Of a stretch of DNA of 64,000 nt, positions 30,466 through 37,937 are shown piece after piece. The notes beneath the pieces were generated by a model. That model was not told the DNA's origin, ran no database searches, and worked only from the letters and a program-made list of their open reading frames with translations. The DNA is from Saccharococcus thermophilus (GTDB lineage Bacteria > Bacillota > Bacilli > Bacillales > Anoxybacillaceae), in the NCBI RefSeq assembly GCF_011761475.1, contig NZ_JAASRS010000001.1, positions 2,170,001 through 2,234,000 of the forward strand, given 5' to 3'. The position numbers and the translations under genes were made by a program. The stretch's first letter is position 1. Each line of letters begins with the position of its first letter.

Positions 30466-30841
30466 TTAGAAAAACTCACGAAAACGCTACTAAATTAACC
30501 TTTTTCATATTCCTTTTTTTACATTTTACTATTGAAGTTGCAATTTTTTCAAGTATTTTCTATAAAATTACCTCCGCTGTCACAATGAGTAAAACCTAAT
30601 CGTGTCGGAAAAAGTCAATGTCTGTTCACAGAATAGCTCGAACCATCCGCACCATTACTCAAAATACGGAATTTGTAAATATCCCCCACCCTAAATAAAA
30701 TCGTCGTTTTAAATAATCACTTTCATTGTCAATTTTCCGCTGAATTTTTAATTGTATAGAATGAAAAAATCAAAATGAAATGATTTCTAGTGCTATTACG
30801 TTTAAAATAAAAACCACCTACAAAAAAGTAGGTAGTTTAAG
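30466..30841. other. left end of the element, no gene seen
   Basis: 376 AT-rich bases without a credible reading frame. Contents: AACCTTTTTCATATTC at 30497-30512, which recurs inverted near the other end (38986-39001); a module at about 30680-30790 that has a diverged copy downstream of the serine recombinase gene; and the terminator of the lipoprotein gene at 30811-30838. Confidence 0.6.
30811..30838 (-). terminator. terminator after the lipoprotein gene
   Basis: An 11-bp stem (30811-30821 with 30828-30838, one G-U pair) immediately after the stop codon. Confidence 0.75.
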
Positions 30842-31447
30842 TTAATTCTTTTGATATTTATCTGGAATTTTCATATTAGCTATATTCTCGATATGTGTAC
30901 CGATTATTTTAAACAAACCTGCTCCTACCTCATTTAATTTTTGAAAATCACTGAATACAAACCCTAAATCTTCCATAGTTTGACTGTCATTAGTGACAGG
31001 ACTTTCAACATATTCTTTTACAATCTTATAATCATAACTATCCTTTATTTGCTGAACAAACGAATCAATATCGGTACTTCCAGAACCATCTAATTGTTCA
31101 AGTTCATCAATCGCTGGACGAAGTTTGTCAGTGGCTTCTTCAATTGTTGTTGGGCTTATGTAATCAGTGTCCTGCAAATAGTATTTTTCTACTTCAGTAA
31201 ATGTATCTAATACCGACTTAACTTTTTCCACAGTTTCTTTTTCTGCTTCTGTATCTCTTAATTTATTTCTAATCTTATTATCTTCTTTAATATCTAACGC
31301 TTTATTGTATAAAGAAATAGCATCCTCTAATCTTCCTTCTTTTCTATACTTGTCTGCTTGGCTTACATAATCTTGTATCTGTGCTTCTTTATTGCAACCA
31401 CTTAAAATTAAAGCGGTAAATATGAGTAAAAATAAAAATTTCTTCAA
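30842..31447 (-). CDS. lipoprotein with TPR-like region
   Basis: 201 residues. A lysine start, a hydrophobic stretch and the lipobox LILSGC (Cys18) mark a type II signal peptide, so the mature protein should be lipid-anchored on the outer face of the membrane. Residues about 25-60 resemble a tetratricopeptide repeat (YRKEGRLEDAISLYNKALDI). The rest is charged and helical with no recognised domain. It is the gene nearest the left end of the element, a position often held by cargo. Function unknown. Confidence 0.8.
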   Translation of the reverse strand: MKKFLFLLIFTALILSGCNKEAQIQDYVSQADKYRKEGRLEDAISLYNKALDIKEDNKIRNKLRDTEAEKETVEKVKSVLDTFTEVEKYYLQDTDYISPTTIEEATDKLRPAIDELEQLDGSGSTDIDSFVQQIKDSYDYKIVKEYVESPVTNDSQTMEDLGFVFSDFQKLNEVGAGLFKIIGTHIENIANMKIPDKYQKN

Positions 31448-31809
31448 GCCAATCCCTCCCGAAAAAGTAATGTTTTACAATAAAATAATATAAAAGTTAT
31501 AGTAACTTGGAAATATTTTTTAGGTCATTAAATAAGTTATCGTTCGAAAAATAGTCAGTGTAATCGTCTGACTGTGCTCGCCCCGTACAGACAAACGAAA
31601 ATTTTTTGATGGATATTTAATACCCCCCTATACTCTCAATAAAATTCCTGTTTTATATTGTCCGATCATATCATCGTTTTTCCTCTGAATTTTTTATTTA
31701 AAATAATGAAAAACTCAAAGAGAAATAATTCAACATGCTACTACACTAATCACCGCTATCCATTGAAAAATTTCAAAATAAATATTGAGAAAATCAGCAA
31801 AAAATAAAA
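31448..31809. other. intergenic region between lipoprotein and serine recombinase genes
   Basis: About 360 AT-rich bases. The part next to the lipoprotein gene should hold its promoter. The part at about 31630-31745 resembles the module at 30680-30790 (shared words CTGAATTTTT and AATGAAAAA-CTCAAA-like). No gene is supported. Confidence 0.5.
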
Positions 31810-31830
31810 AGGATAGCGGCTCGCTACCCT
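31810..31830 (-). terminator. terminator at the end of the serine recombinase gene
   Basis: A short GC-rich stem (GGATAGC/GCTACCC, with a G-U pair in the RNA) followed by TTTTTATTTT on the minus strand. It overlaps the stop codon. Confidence 0.75.
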
Positions 31831-32648
31831 TTATTACGTCTATTTCTGTTTAGTTTAGATTGTACTTTACCGAACGTGATTTTATTTATAATCGCTTCAT
31901 GATTTCCTTCTTTAACAATATCATCAAAACGGACAATTCCAGTATAAAAATCATTTTTCAATATTGTTTGAACCGCTTGTTTTGACCATTTATTTCCTCT
32001 TTGTGTCGTTATGCCCTTATCATTCAACTTGTCGGCAATCTGTTTTAAAGATAATCCTTTCAAATAGTCACTGAATATCTCTTTTACTATCTTCGCCTTT
32101 TCTTCATCAATTACAACCACCGGATTTTTACCTTGTTCGTTATACTTATATTTATATCCAAACGGACAATTTCCACTTGCTTTTTGTCCTTTTTTCTCCG
32201 CTTTTTCACGTCTACCACTAACCAACCGATCTGCAATCCGATTTTTTTCAAGTTCAGCAAAGACGGCGACCATCTGCCTCATTGCTACTGTCATATAGTC
32301 GTTACCGTTTAAATTATCCTCGTTTATACTTTCAATCTCAATGTCATAGACTTTCAATTCTTTTTCAATCCACAATTGAATATAAACGTCTCTTGCCAAT
32401 CTGTCCATTTTAGTAACTAATACTTTATTGACTTCATTCTCTCTGCAATACTGGATTAAATCTTTTAATCCTTTACGCTTGCTAACATCATTCGCACCCG
32501 ATACCCCTTTATCCTCGAATATAGCAACCAATTTAATATTATTCGCTTTGACATATTCTTCAATCTCTCTCTTTTGAATATCCAATCCGCTTCCGTTTTT
32601 TACCTGTTCTTCTGTAGAAACACGAACATAAGCAACCGCTTTACACAT
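31824..32648 (-). CDS. serine recombinase, short form
   Basis: 274 residues. The resolvase catalytic domain (about 1-145) has the nucleophile Ser in AYVRVSTEEQ and the arginines in TKMDRLARD and LEKNRIADR. It is followed by a recombinase domain (about 160-265; PFGYKYKYNEQ, WSKQAVQTILKNDFYTG). It stops there, lacking the zinc ribbon and coiled coil of typical large serine recombinases (about 450-550 residues), yet a terminator follows directly, so it looks naturally short. The ATG at 32648 has AAGGTGG nine bases upstream. Its target is unknown. Confidence 0.85.
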   Translation of the reverse strand: MCKAVAYVRVSTEEQVKNGSGLDIQKREIEEYVKANNIKLVAIFEDKGVSGANDVSKRKGLKDLIQYCRENEVNKVLVTKMDRLARDVYIQLWIEKELKVYDIEIESINEDNLNGNDYMTVAMRQMVAVFAELEKNRIADRLVSGRREKAEKKGQKASGNCPFGYKYKYNEQGKNPVVVIDEEKAKIVKEIFSDYLKGLSLKQIADKLNDKGITTQRGNKWSKQAVQTILKNDFYTGIVRFDDIVKEGNHEAIINKITFGKVQSKLNRNRRNKG

Positions 32649-32683
32649 GATACCGACCACCTTTACCAATTATTGTTAATTTA

Positions 32684-32712
32684 ATTGTAAAGGCAAATTG
32701 TTATATAGTCAA
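32684..32712 (-). promoter_or_regulatory. promoter of the serine recombinase gene
   Basis: TTGACT (32707-32712), a 17-base spacer and TACAAT (32684-32689) on the minus strand, 35 bases before the start codon. AATTGT-like words repeat around it and could bind a regulator. Confidence 0.7.
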
Positions 32713-32877
32713 TTCTTTTTTAAAAGATTTGACTAAAATATGCTTAATGCATTTATTTTACTTAATCCATTCGATATTTATCTATTAATGTAAACTATCC
32801 ATTAGAAAACTAGATGACATTCCAATAAATTACATGGTAAAATATAAGTAAGTAAGGTAAATATTCACCATCTCATC

Positions 32878-32908
32878 TGACTGGATACGACAATCCAGTC
32901 ATTTTTTC
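32878..32908 (+). terminator. plus-strand terminator without an upstream gene
   Basis: A perfect 9-bp stem (32878-32886 with 32893-32901) followed by six T. No plus-strand gene precedes it for several kb, so a small RNA is likely. Confidence 0.7.
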
Positions 32909-33173
32909 TGCTATCGCATCCGCTATCGTAAAACCATTGAGAAATAAGCATTTTCTACACTTCCACCGCTGTACCTAATTAAAAAATCGACTTCAAACCA
33001 TCGAAAAGCCTTGAGAAATAAGCGTTTTTCGATAAGCAATAACGACAACATAATGATATTTAAAAAACCCGTACCATTACTGCATTTTTTCAATTTCTCG
33101 ATCATCGTGTCGATAACATTGTTAATCGGCTCGATGACATTTTAGCACTTTAACACAATAAATTATGTGACAA

Positions 33174-33200
33174 TAAAAAAGACTAGCAGAAATGCTAGTC
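33174..33200 (-). terminator. minus-strand terminator beside the iterons
   Basis: A perfect 8-bp stem (33181-33188 with 33193-33200), a GAAA loop and a run of six or more T on the minus strand. The nearest upstream gene, the initiator-like gene, already has its own terminator at 33458. Confidence 0.75.
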
Positions 33201-33272
33201 CATTACCAAAAATACCCCTAACAGTTATGCACTTTTCGTTTCTTAAAACACTTGTGAATCAACGTTCTTGCC

Positions 33273-33380
33273 TAACCTCAAAATTAATACCCTTCTACCT
33301 CATTTTATTTAATATGTACCTCAATTTATTTAATATACTACCTCAAATTATTTAATATGTAACCTCAAAATAAATAAGAT
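33273..33380. repeat. iteron-like array, 21-22-bp direct repeats
   Basis: Four tandem units start at 33296, 33317, 33339 and 33360, each of the form TACCTCAATTTATTTAATAT with small changes. A more diverged unit precedes at about 33273 (TAACCTCAAAATTAATAC). The period of two helical turns and the position beside an initiator-like gene fit a replication or partition site. Confidence 0.75.
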
Positions 33381-33407
33381 AAATTGAAGCGTAGATATAA
33401 TATCATA

Positions 33408-33456
33408 TAGATTAGATAGATTATTATAGATTAGTAAAGATTAATAAAGATTAAGT
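33408..33456. repeat. five short repeats of about 10 bp in AT-rich DNA
   Basis: Units TAGATTAGA, TAGATTATTA, TAGATTAGTA, AAGATTAATA and AAGATTAAGT follow one another without gaps, one helical turn each. With the iterons 28 bp away this resembles the unwinding region of an origin. Confidence 0.7.
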
Positions 33457-33457
33457 A

Positions 33458-33486
33458 TTTCAACGCAAAGCAAGTTTGCGTTGAAA
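33458..33486 (-). terminator. terminator after the initiator-like gene
   Basis: A perfect 12-bp stem (33458-33469 with 33475-33486), ending four bases before the stop codon of the gene. Confidence 0.8.
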
Positions 33487-33489
33487 TGA

Positions 33490-34215
33490 TTAAATTTTAT
33501 TTTTTTGACTTAATTTTTCATGTAATGTATATATCCGTTCAATATTTACATGATAATGATTATTGTATCGTTGAAAATATGCTCTTTCATTCCCAAACTC
33601 ATCTTCTATATATCCATCCATTTCTAACTTGTGTCTCTTAATATCAATTAACTTATTTTTTTCTAATATCTTGTTATACCGTATAATTGTATTTTCAGAA
33701 AGCCCTGTTTCCTTTTGTATTGTTTGCATGGAAGTAAAACAAAATGGAAATGTCTTTTTTCGATTTGTATAGGATTCATAATAATATAATAACCTTACCC
33801 CAGTATGACCAATTTCATCAATCATACATTTGTCTAGGAGAATATAAGGCAATTGAGTATATGAAAAACGATCTTCTTTTTCTTTACCGACCTTATTCAA
33901 ATCAAAAAATGGATTAATTTCAATTTCAAGTAGTTGATTTCTAGGTAATTCATCGACTTTCGTTCTAATGAGTTTCATTTCATAAAGTTTGTTCAATGAT
34001 TTTTTTAATTTTTGGTTGCTCTTGATATTCGTATAATATTTAAAGTTCGTATGGTCAAAAGCTAAAACCTCTGATTTACTTCCTCTCCATCTGTATAGTT
34101 GTACTAACTTTGCATATACAAAAAATGTCGTGCAATCCATTTTTGAACTTCTGATAATTTTATGCGGAATCTGTATTTGAAATGTTTTATTTGTTTTAGT
34201 TTTAACTTTACTCAT
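33490..34215 (-). CDS. winged-helix protein, probable replication initiator
   Basis: 241 basic residues. Two winged-helix-like halves can be traced: about 10-110 (FFVYAKLVQLYRW to LNKLYEMKLIRTKVDE) and about 115-235, where SMQTIQKETGLSENTIIRYNKILEKNKLI is a helix-turn-helix. This doubled layout is seen in plasmid Rep proteins, and iterons lie just beyond its 3' end. A role in replication is inference; a phage-type regulator is the alternative. Confidence 0.65.
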   Translation of the reverse strand: MSKVKTKTNKTFQIQIPHKIIRSSKMDCTTFFVYAKLVQLYRWRGSKSEVLAFDHTNFKYYTNIKSNQKLKKSLNKLYEMKLIRTKVDELPRNQLLEIEINPFFDLNKVGKEKEDRFSYTQLPYILLDKCMIDEIGHTGVRLLYYYESYTNRKKTFPFCFTSMQTIQKETGLSENTIIRYNKILEKNKLIDIKRHKLEMDGYIEDEFGNERAYFQRYNNHYHVNIERIYTLHEKLSQKNKI

Positions 34216-34274
34216 ATCATACCTACCCCTTTTGTTTAATTTTTGATTAAGTGCTTATTAAATCGTTCAACCGT

Positions 34275-34436
34275 TCATCGTTTGTTTAAAATTTGTTGCA
34301 ATTCTTCCGTTTTCTCATAAAGCCAAAAACGATGCCCTTTGTTTGAAATCGCCGTTGTTATATATCGAATTCCATATGTATCAATTTTTCGTTTCAATGC
34401 TAAATCATAGCAAAAGAAATATTTTAATTTATTCAT
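34275..34436 (-). CDS. small protein, 53 residues (DUF5659-like)
   Basis: Starts MNKLKYFFCYDLALKRKIDT and ends KTEELQQILNKR. The pattern of an aromatic strand, RYITTAISNKGHRFWLYEKTEEL and a short helix resembles the DUF5659 family of small proteins on mobile elements. GGGAG lies nine bases before the ATG. It sits between the initiator-like gene and the interrupted HNH gene, in the same direction. Function unknown. Confidence 0.6.
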   Translation of the reverse strand: MNKLKYFFCYDLALKRKIDTYGIRYITTAISNKGHRFWLYEKTEELQQILNKR

Positions 34437-34552
34437 AATTATCTACTCCCTTGCTTAATTTTGGAAGGGAAGCGGCTTATTCAACCGCTCCCGCTTCTCA
34501 TTCATTCACTAGATAGAAAACTGATTATGTATTAAAGCAAAACAATTATGTA

Positions 34553-34623
34553 TTAATATTTACCTAAAAAGCGAAAAGCCGCTCTTTCTGTACCTGCAAC
34601 ATCTTTTGATTTTTGTGGATTCG
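34553..34623 (-). pseudogene. HNH gene, 3' fragment cut off by the IS256-type element
   Basis: Continues the frame of the HNH gene when the IS and one 8-bp duplication are removed: the junction reads VILF then PNPQKSKDVAGTERAAFRFL and ends in TAA at 34553. It has no start or promoter of its own, so it is not expressed as a separate protein. Confidence 0.85.
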
Positions 34624-34631
34624 GAAAAAGT

Positions 34632-36065
34632 GATGATGTATAAAAGTTTGTGTAAAGCATTTTGCTAGAACAAAAGAAAAAAGGTAGGGTATTCTCTGAT
34701 TGGACCAAAAATCTTAGAGAAAGGAGTACCCTACCTATGTCTAAAAGAAGTATACCGAATGTCGACTGGGCAAATCAACTGGAAAGTGTCATTCGTCAGT
34801 TTGTGAAGGAAAAATTAGAGCTGATTATGCGGGAAGAAATCAAACATTTCCTCGAAATCGAACAGGCTGGAACGCCGAATATGAGAAACGGCTACTATCA
34901 GCGAAATCTAGATACGCAATATGGCCGGATTGAGGGTCTTTTGGTTCCAAGAGACCGAAACGGGGAATTTCAAACACAGTTGTTTGCCCCTTATCAACGC
35001 CACACCGGCTGGCTGGAGGAAGCCATCATTAGGATGTATCAAAGTGGCATGAGTACACGGGAAATTGGCAAGTTTATCGAACGAATTCTAGGAAATGCTT
35101 ATTCTCCAGCGACGATCAGCCGTATTACCGATGTCGTGAAAGAAGACATCGAGAAATGGCACCATCGTCCACTATCCAAACGTTATTCTGTCTTATATTT
35201 GGACGGCTTGTACGTGAAACTTCGCCGCGATACGGTAGAGAAAGAAGTCATTTATGTGGTGTTAGGAGTGAATGAAGAAGGGTATCGAGAAATTCTGGAT
35301 TTCTTCGTGGGAGGACAAGAAAGCGCCTATGGATGGCAGGAAATTCTTCAACACCTCTACCAAAGAGGCGTCAAGGAAGTGCTTCTTGGCGTCTTCGATG
35401 GCCTTCCGGGGCTGGAGGAAGCCTTTAAGGCGGTGTATCCGAAAGCCGATGTGCAGCGCTGTGTCGTGCACAAAGTCCGCAACACCCTCAGCCGTGTTCG
35501 GAAAAAAGACCAATTCGAAGTGGCCGAGGATCTCAAGCTGATTTATCGCGCGCCGAATAAGGAGATGGCGTTACAAATGTTTCAACAGTTTGAGTCGAAA
35601 TGGTCCAGCAAATATCCAAGAGAAGTTCAATCTTGGGCCAATGAGTTGGATGTCCTCCTTACATTTATGGATTATCCAAGCAGTATTCGAAGTGTGATTT
35701 ACACGACGAATGTCATCGAACGAACGATCAAAGAGATTCGGAAACGTCTAAAGCCGATGAACAGTTTGAGCAGTTTAGAAGCCGCGGAAAAAGTCGTGTA
35801 TTTGACCATCCAAGATTTTAATGAGAAATGGGCAGGGCGAAAGTTAAGAGGATTTGCCGAAGCGCAGGAAGCCCTTCAACGAATGTTTGAAGAACGTTAT
35901 TGTTAACCAAATATTGTAAATAAACAAAATAAGGGGATTCTCCCTTTCCACACAAGAGACTGAATATTCAGTCTCCTGTGTGGAGAAAATCAGTCCCCTA
36001 TCAATTCAAATCCATTTCAGAGAAACCCTACCCCATTTACATTACACAAAATTCTTGACGGTACC
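34632..36065 (+). mobile_element. IS256-type insertion sequence, 1434 bp
   Basis: Bounded by the 8-bp direct duplication GAAAAAGT (34624-34631 and 36066-36073), the size expected for IS256. The ends align without gaps as imperfect inverted repeats of about 28 bp; the best match is TTTGTGTAA. A second inverted pair (GGTAGGGT...TTCTCTGA) lies about 50 bp (left) and 30 bp (right) inside the ends. A palindromic stretch at about 35935-35990 follows the transposase. Confidence 0.88.
34737..35906 (+). CDS. IS256-family (mutator) transposase
   Basis: 389 residues, full length for the family. The DDE residues lie in YLDGLYVKLR, GVFDGLPGLEEAF and TNVIERTIKEIRKRLKPM. The ATG at 34737 has AAAGGAG upstream; the earlier in-frame start at 34662 lies in the inverted-repeat region. 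The frame is intact, so the element may be active. Confidence 0.93.
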   Translation: MSKRSIPNVDWANQLESVIRQFVKEKLELIMREEIKHFLEIEQAGTPNMRNGYYQRNLDTQYGRIEGLLVPRDRNGEFQTQLFAPYQRHTGWLEEAIIRMYQSGMSTREIGKFIERILGNAYSPATISRITDVVKEDIEKWHHRPLSKRYSVLYLDGLYVKLRRDTVEKEVIYVVLGVNEEGYREILDFFVGGQESAYGWQEILQHLYQRGVKEVLLGVFDGLPGLEEAFKAVYPKADVQRCVVHKVRNTLSRVRKKDQFEVAEDLKLIYRAPNKEMALQMFQQFESKWSSKYPREVQSWANELDVLLTFMDYPSSIRSVIYTTNVIERTIKEIRKRLKPMNSLSSLEAAEKVVYLTIQDFNEKWAGRKLRGFAEAQEALQRMFEERYC

Positions 36066-36813
36066 GAAAAAGTATTACTACTTCTCCATTTTCTTTAGTA
36101 TAGAGAAAAGGCGTATCCCCTAATTCTATCCCTTTTTCTTTTAATTCGTTCATAATCTTATTTATTTCATTCATATTAGCTTGAGCTTCTGCATGTTTAC
36201 CTTCAATATAACGAATGGTTGCTAAACAATGTTTGTATTCTTCACTATTTACGTCTAAATACTTTAACTGTTCTCGGCATTGATTTTCTATATTTCTTAA
36301 ATATATACCGATTACATCTAATCCGTTCTCATAGAAAAACTGTCTGTCCTTTAATAATTGTTGAAAAGATGGATATAGTATTTTGATATCATTGTATATA
36401 CCATTTCCAACGGTCATTACATATTTATCATCTCTTGTTCTCTCAATATAAATTTGCTCATGATTGTAGAAGAAAATTTTTTTATTAGCTTGATTAGGTG
36501 CTTCATCATCACATATGCGTAAATTAGCTTCTCTATTGTCATTTCTACAATGGTTAATATGGTCAATATCTCTGCTGTCTTTATCATCTAAAACATTCAT
36601 GATTAATCTGTGCATGTAAATATGAACACGCTGTCCATTTGGATAAATATCAGCAACTGCGTAACCATTTTCGTAATACCACGTGAAGGGTCTTACTTTC
36701 TCAACATTGTGTGCATCAATGATAAAACATTTATCTGGTTTATTACTCGCATAAACATATGCTACCTGTCCAACAATCTCGATTCGATTTCCTTTTCGTT
36801 TTCTGTTCTTCAT
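36066..36813 (-). pseudogene. HNH-endonuclease-like gene, 5' part interrupted by the IS
   Basis: About 248 native codons; the frame then reads ten codons into the IS. An HNH-like core lies at about residues 65-105 (MHRLIMN, IDHINHCRNDNREANLRI), as in phage and intron-type HNH enzymes. The C-terminal half is helical and acidic (EAQANMNEINKIMNELKEKGIELG). The native protein would have 272 residues. AAGGGG precedes the ATG. Since only about 24 residues are replaced by IS-coded residues, partial function is possible. Confidence 0.8.
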
Positions 36814-37154
36814 ACACTCATTACCCCTTTGCTTAATTTATTTTTTAATCCCTCTAAACCACCAACCGACAACAACCACTCTACCGCTACACCCCTCTCA
36901 CCTCCTTTAAATTAAGAAAACACTAATGTAAGTTTTTGGAATTACCTATATAACGTATGTTATCATGGCAATACATTTTGTAATTTATGAACGTTTTATA
37001 TTACTTTTATAAAAAATGTTCGTCATTTAATTATAAATCGACGAAAAAAATAAAAATAAAATAATTTATATGATTAATATCCGAACTTTGTAATTTCATA
37101 ATAATCAACCTTATGAAATTTTTCAACATCTTTTTTTTAACTTTTCAGTAAAAA
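36814..37154. other. AT-rich region upstream of the HNH gene
   Basis: About 340 bases with no credible gene. It presumably holds the HNH-gene promoter. It is among the most AT-rich stretches of the window, and no clear repeat or RNA was recognised in it. Confidence 0.5.
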
Positions 37155-37188
37155 ATAAATCCGCTTCCTAACTGGATAGCGGATTTAT
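37155..37188. terminator. terminator of the integrase operon
   Basis: A perfect 11-bp stem (37155-37165 with 37178-37188). A-runs precede and seven T closely follow it, so it can act in both directions. It lies 11 bases past the last gene of the integrase cluster. Confidence 0.85.
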
Positions 37189-37198
37189 ATTTTTTTAA

Positions 37199-37429
37199 TT
37201 ATTCCTCTTCGATACTATTGATTTCTATTTCAAAATCCTCGATACTAGGTTTCAAAACTTCACCGTTTAAATGCTCCAATTTCATTTCAACATTCGCTAC
37301 CGATAAATCATTTAGTTGGCGTTGTACAATCATTTCCGCTTCTTGCTGATTTTTCGCCTTTACTTCTATTGAAACTGTAGCTTTAATGTCTGCAAGCACT
37401 AGATATTTATTTTCAGTTACTGTATTCAT
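37199..37429 (-). CDS. small protein of unknown function, 76 residues
   Basis: Begins MNTVTENKYLVLADIKATVS, with an alternating beta pattern, a helix (KNQQEAEMIVQRQLNDL) and an acidic tail (EDFEIEINSIEEE). The ATG at 37429 has AAGGGG ten bases upstream; the frame to 37480 lacks a site. It is last in the integrase-led cluster, 40 bases after the preceding gene. No domain recognised. Confidence 0.65.
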   Translation of the reverse strand: MNTVTENKYLVLADIKATVSIEVKAKNQQEAEMIVQRQLNDLSVANVEMKLEHLNGEVLKPSIEDFEIEINSIEEE

Positions 37430-37469
37430 ATCTATGATTCCCCTTTCATTTTTTAATATTGTTCCCTTT

Positions 37470-37652
37470 TTATTCTGCATAATTCAATATTTCAAATACG
37501 TTTTTGTATTGTTGCTGAATCTCAATCAACGATTCAATATTTTTTCCTCCTGCTTGTGCAAAACGAATTTCACGATCAATGTCTTTGATTTGCATCGTGA
37601 GGACTGTTTTTATTATTGCTAGTTCTTCATCGGTCAATTTTACAGTTTTCAT
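37470..37652 (-). CDS. small helical protein of unknown function, 60 residues
   Basis: MKTVKLTDEELAIIKTVLTM begins a helical hairpin with a second helix around IESLIEIQQQYKNVFEIL. The start follows the previous stop directly, with GGGGTGG five bases upstream. Similar short proteins occur on mobile elements, but no function is known. Confidence 0.6.
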   Translation of the reverse strand: MKTVKLTDEELAIIKTVLTMQIKDIDREIRFAQAGGKNIESLIEIQQQYKNVFEILNYAE

Positions 37653-37937
37653 TCAAGCCACCCCTTTCTTTACTCTTGCTTCAAGCCCTGCGAAAAGTGG
37701 GCAATCGAGCATATCAGCGCAAAATGTGCTTATAGCTTCTTGATATGAAATACGATGATATTTTCCATTAACAAACACTTCAACAATGAACGAATCATTT
37801 AATGCAATATATTCCCCGATTTCCAGTTGTAAAAATGCTTGTCCATTTTCGATTACTAATGTGCCAAGCGTGTAATTATCGAGAAAAGCGTCTATTTTGC
37901 GTGTAGTGTATTTAATGTTTTCAGAAAGGATATTCAT
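37653..37937 (-). CDS. small protein, 94 residues (DUF5348-like)
   Basis: A mostly beta protein; the pattern GTLVIENGQAFLQLEIGEYI followed by VEVFVNGKYHRISYQE resembles the DUF5348 family common on mobile elements of Firmicutes. AGGAGG lies eight bases before the ATG, inside the end of the integrase gene (17-base overlap), so it is co-translated with integrase. Confidence 0.6.
   Translation of the reverse strand: MNILSENIKYTTRKIDAFLDNYTLGTLVIENGQAFLQLEIGEYIALNDSFIVEVFVNGKYHRISYQEAISTFCADMLDCPLFAGLEARVKKGVA

Larger units (their letters stand above)
32713..33272. other. noncoding region between serine recombinase and iterons
   Basis: No credible gene. It holds a plus-strand terminator (32878-32908), an imperfect direct repeat of TTGAGAAATAAGC at about 32938 and 33012, inverted words around 33100-33135 and a minus-strand terminator (33174-33200). 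The two terminators point to at least one short untranslated transcript. Confidence 0.5.

Noticed and set aside
32923-33105. 60-residue minus-strand frame
   Set aside because: No ribosome site, unusual composition, and direct repeats run through it. Treated as noncoding.
33273-33380. Possible CRISPR array
   Set aside because: Repeats abut one another without unique spacers, are only 21-22 bp, AT-rich and variable, and no cas genes are present. Iterons fit better.
36037-36813. Complete 258-residue HNH protein
   Set aside because: The last ten codons come from the IS. The 8-bp duplication and restored frame show the native gene continued at 34623-34553.
37199-37937. Toxin-antitoxin pair
   Set aside because: The small linked genes invite this, but none shows a known toxin or antitoxin fold and they follow the integrase closely. 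Not supported by the sequence.
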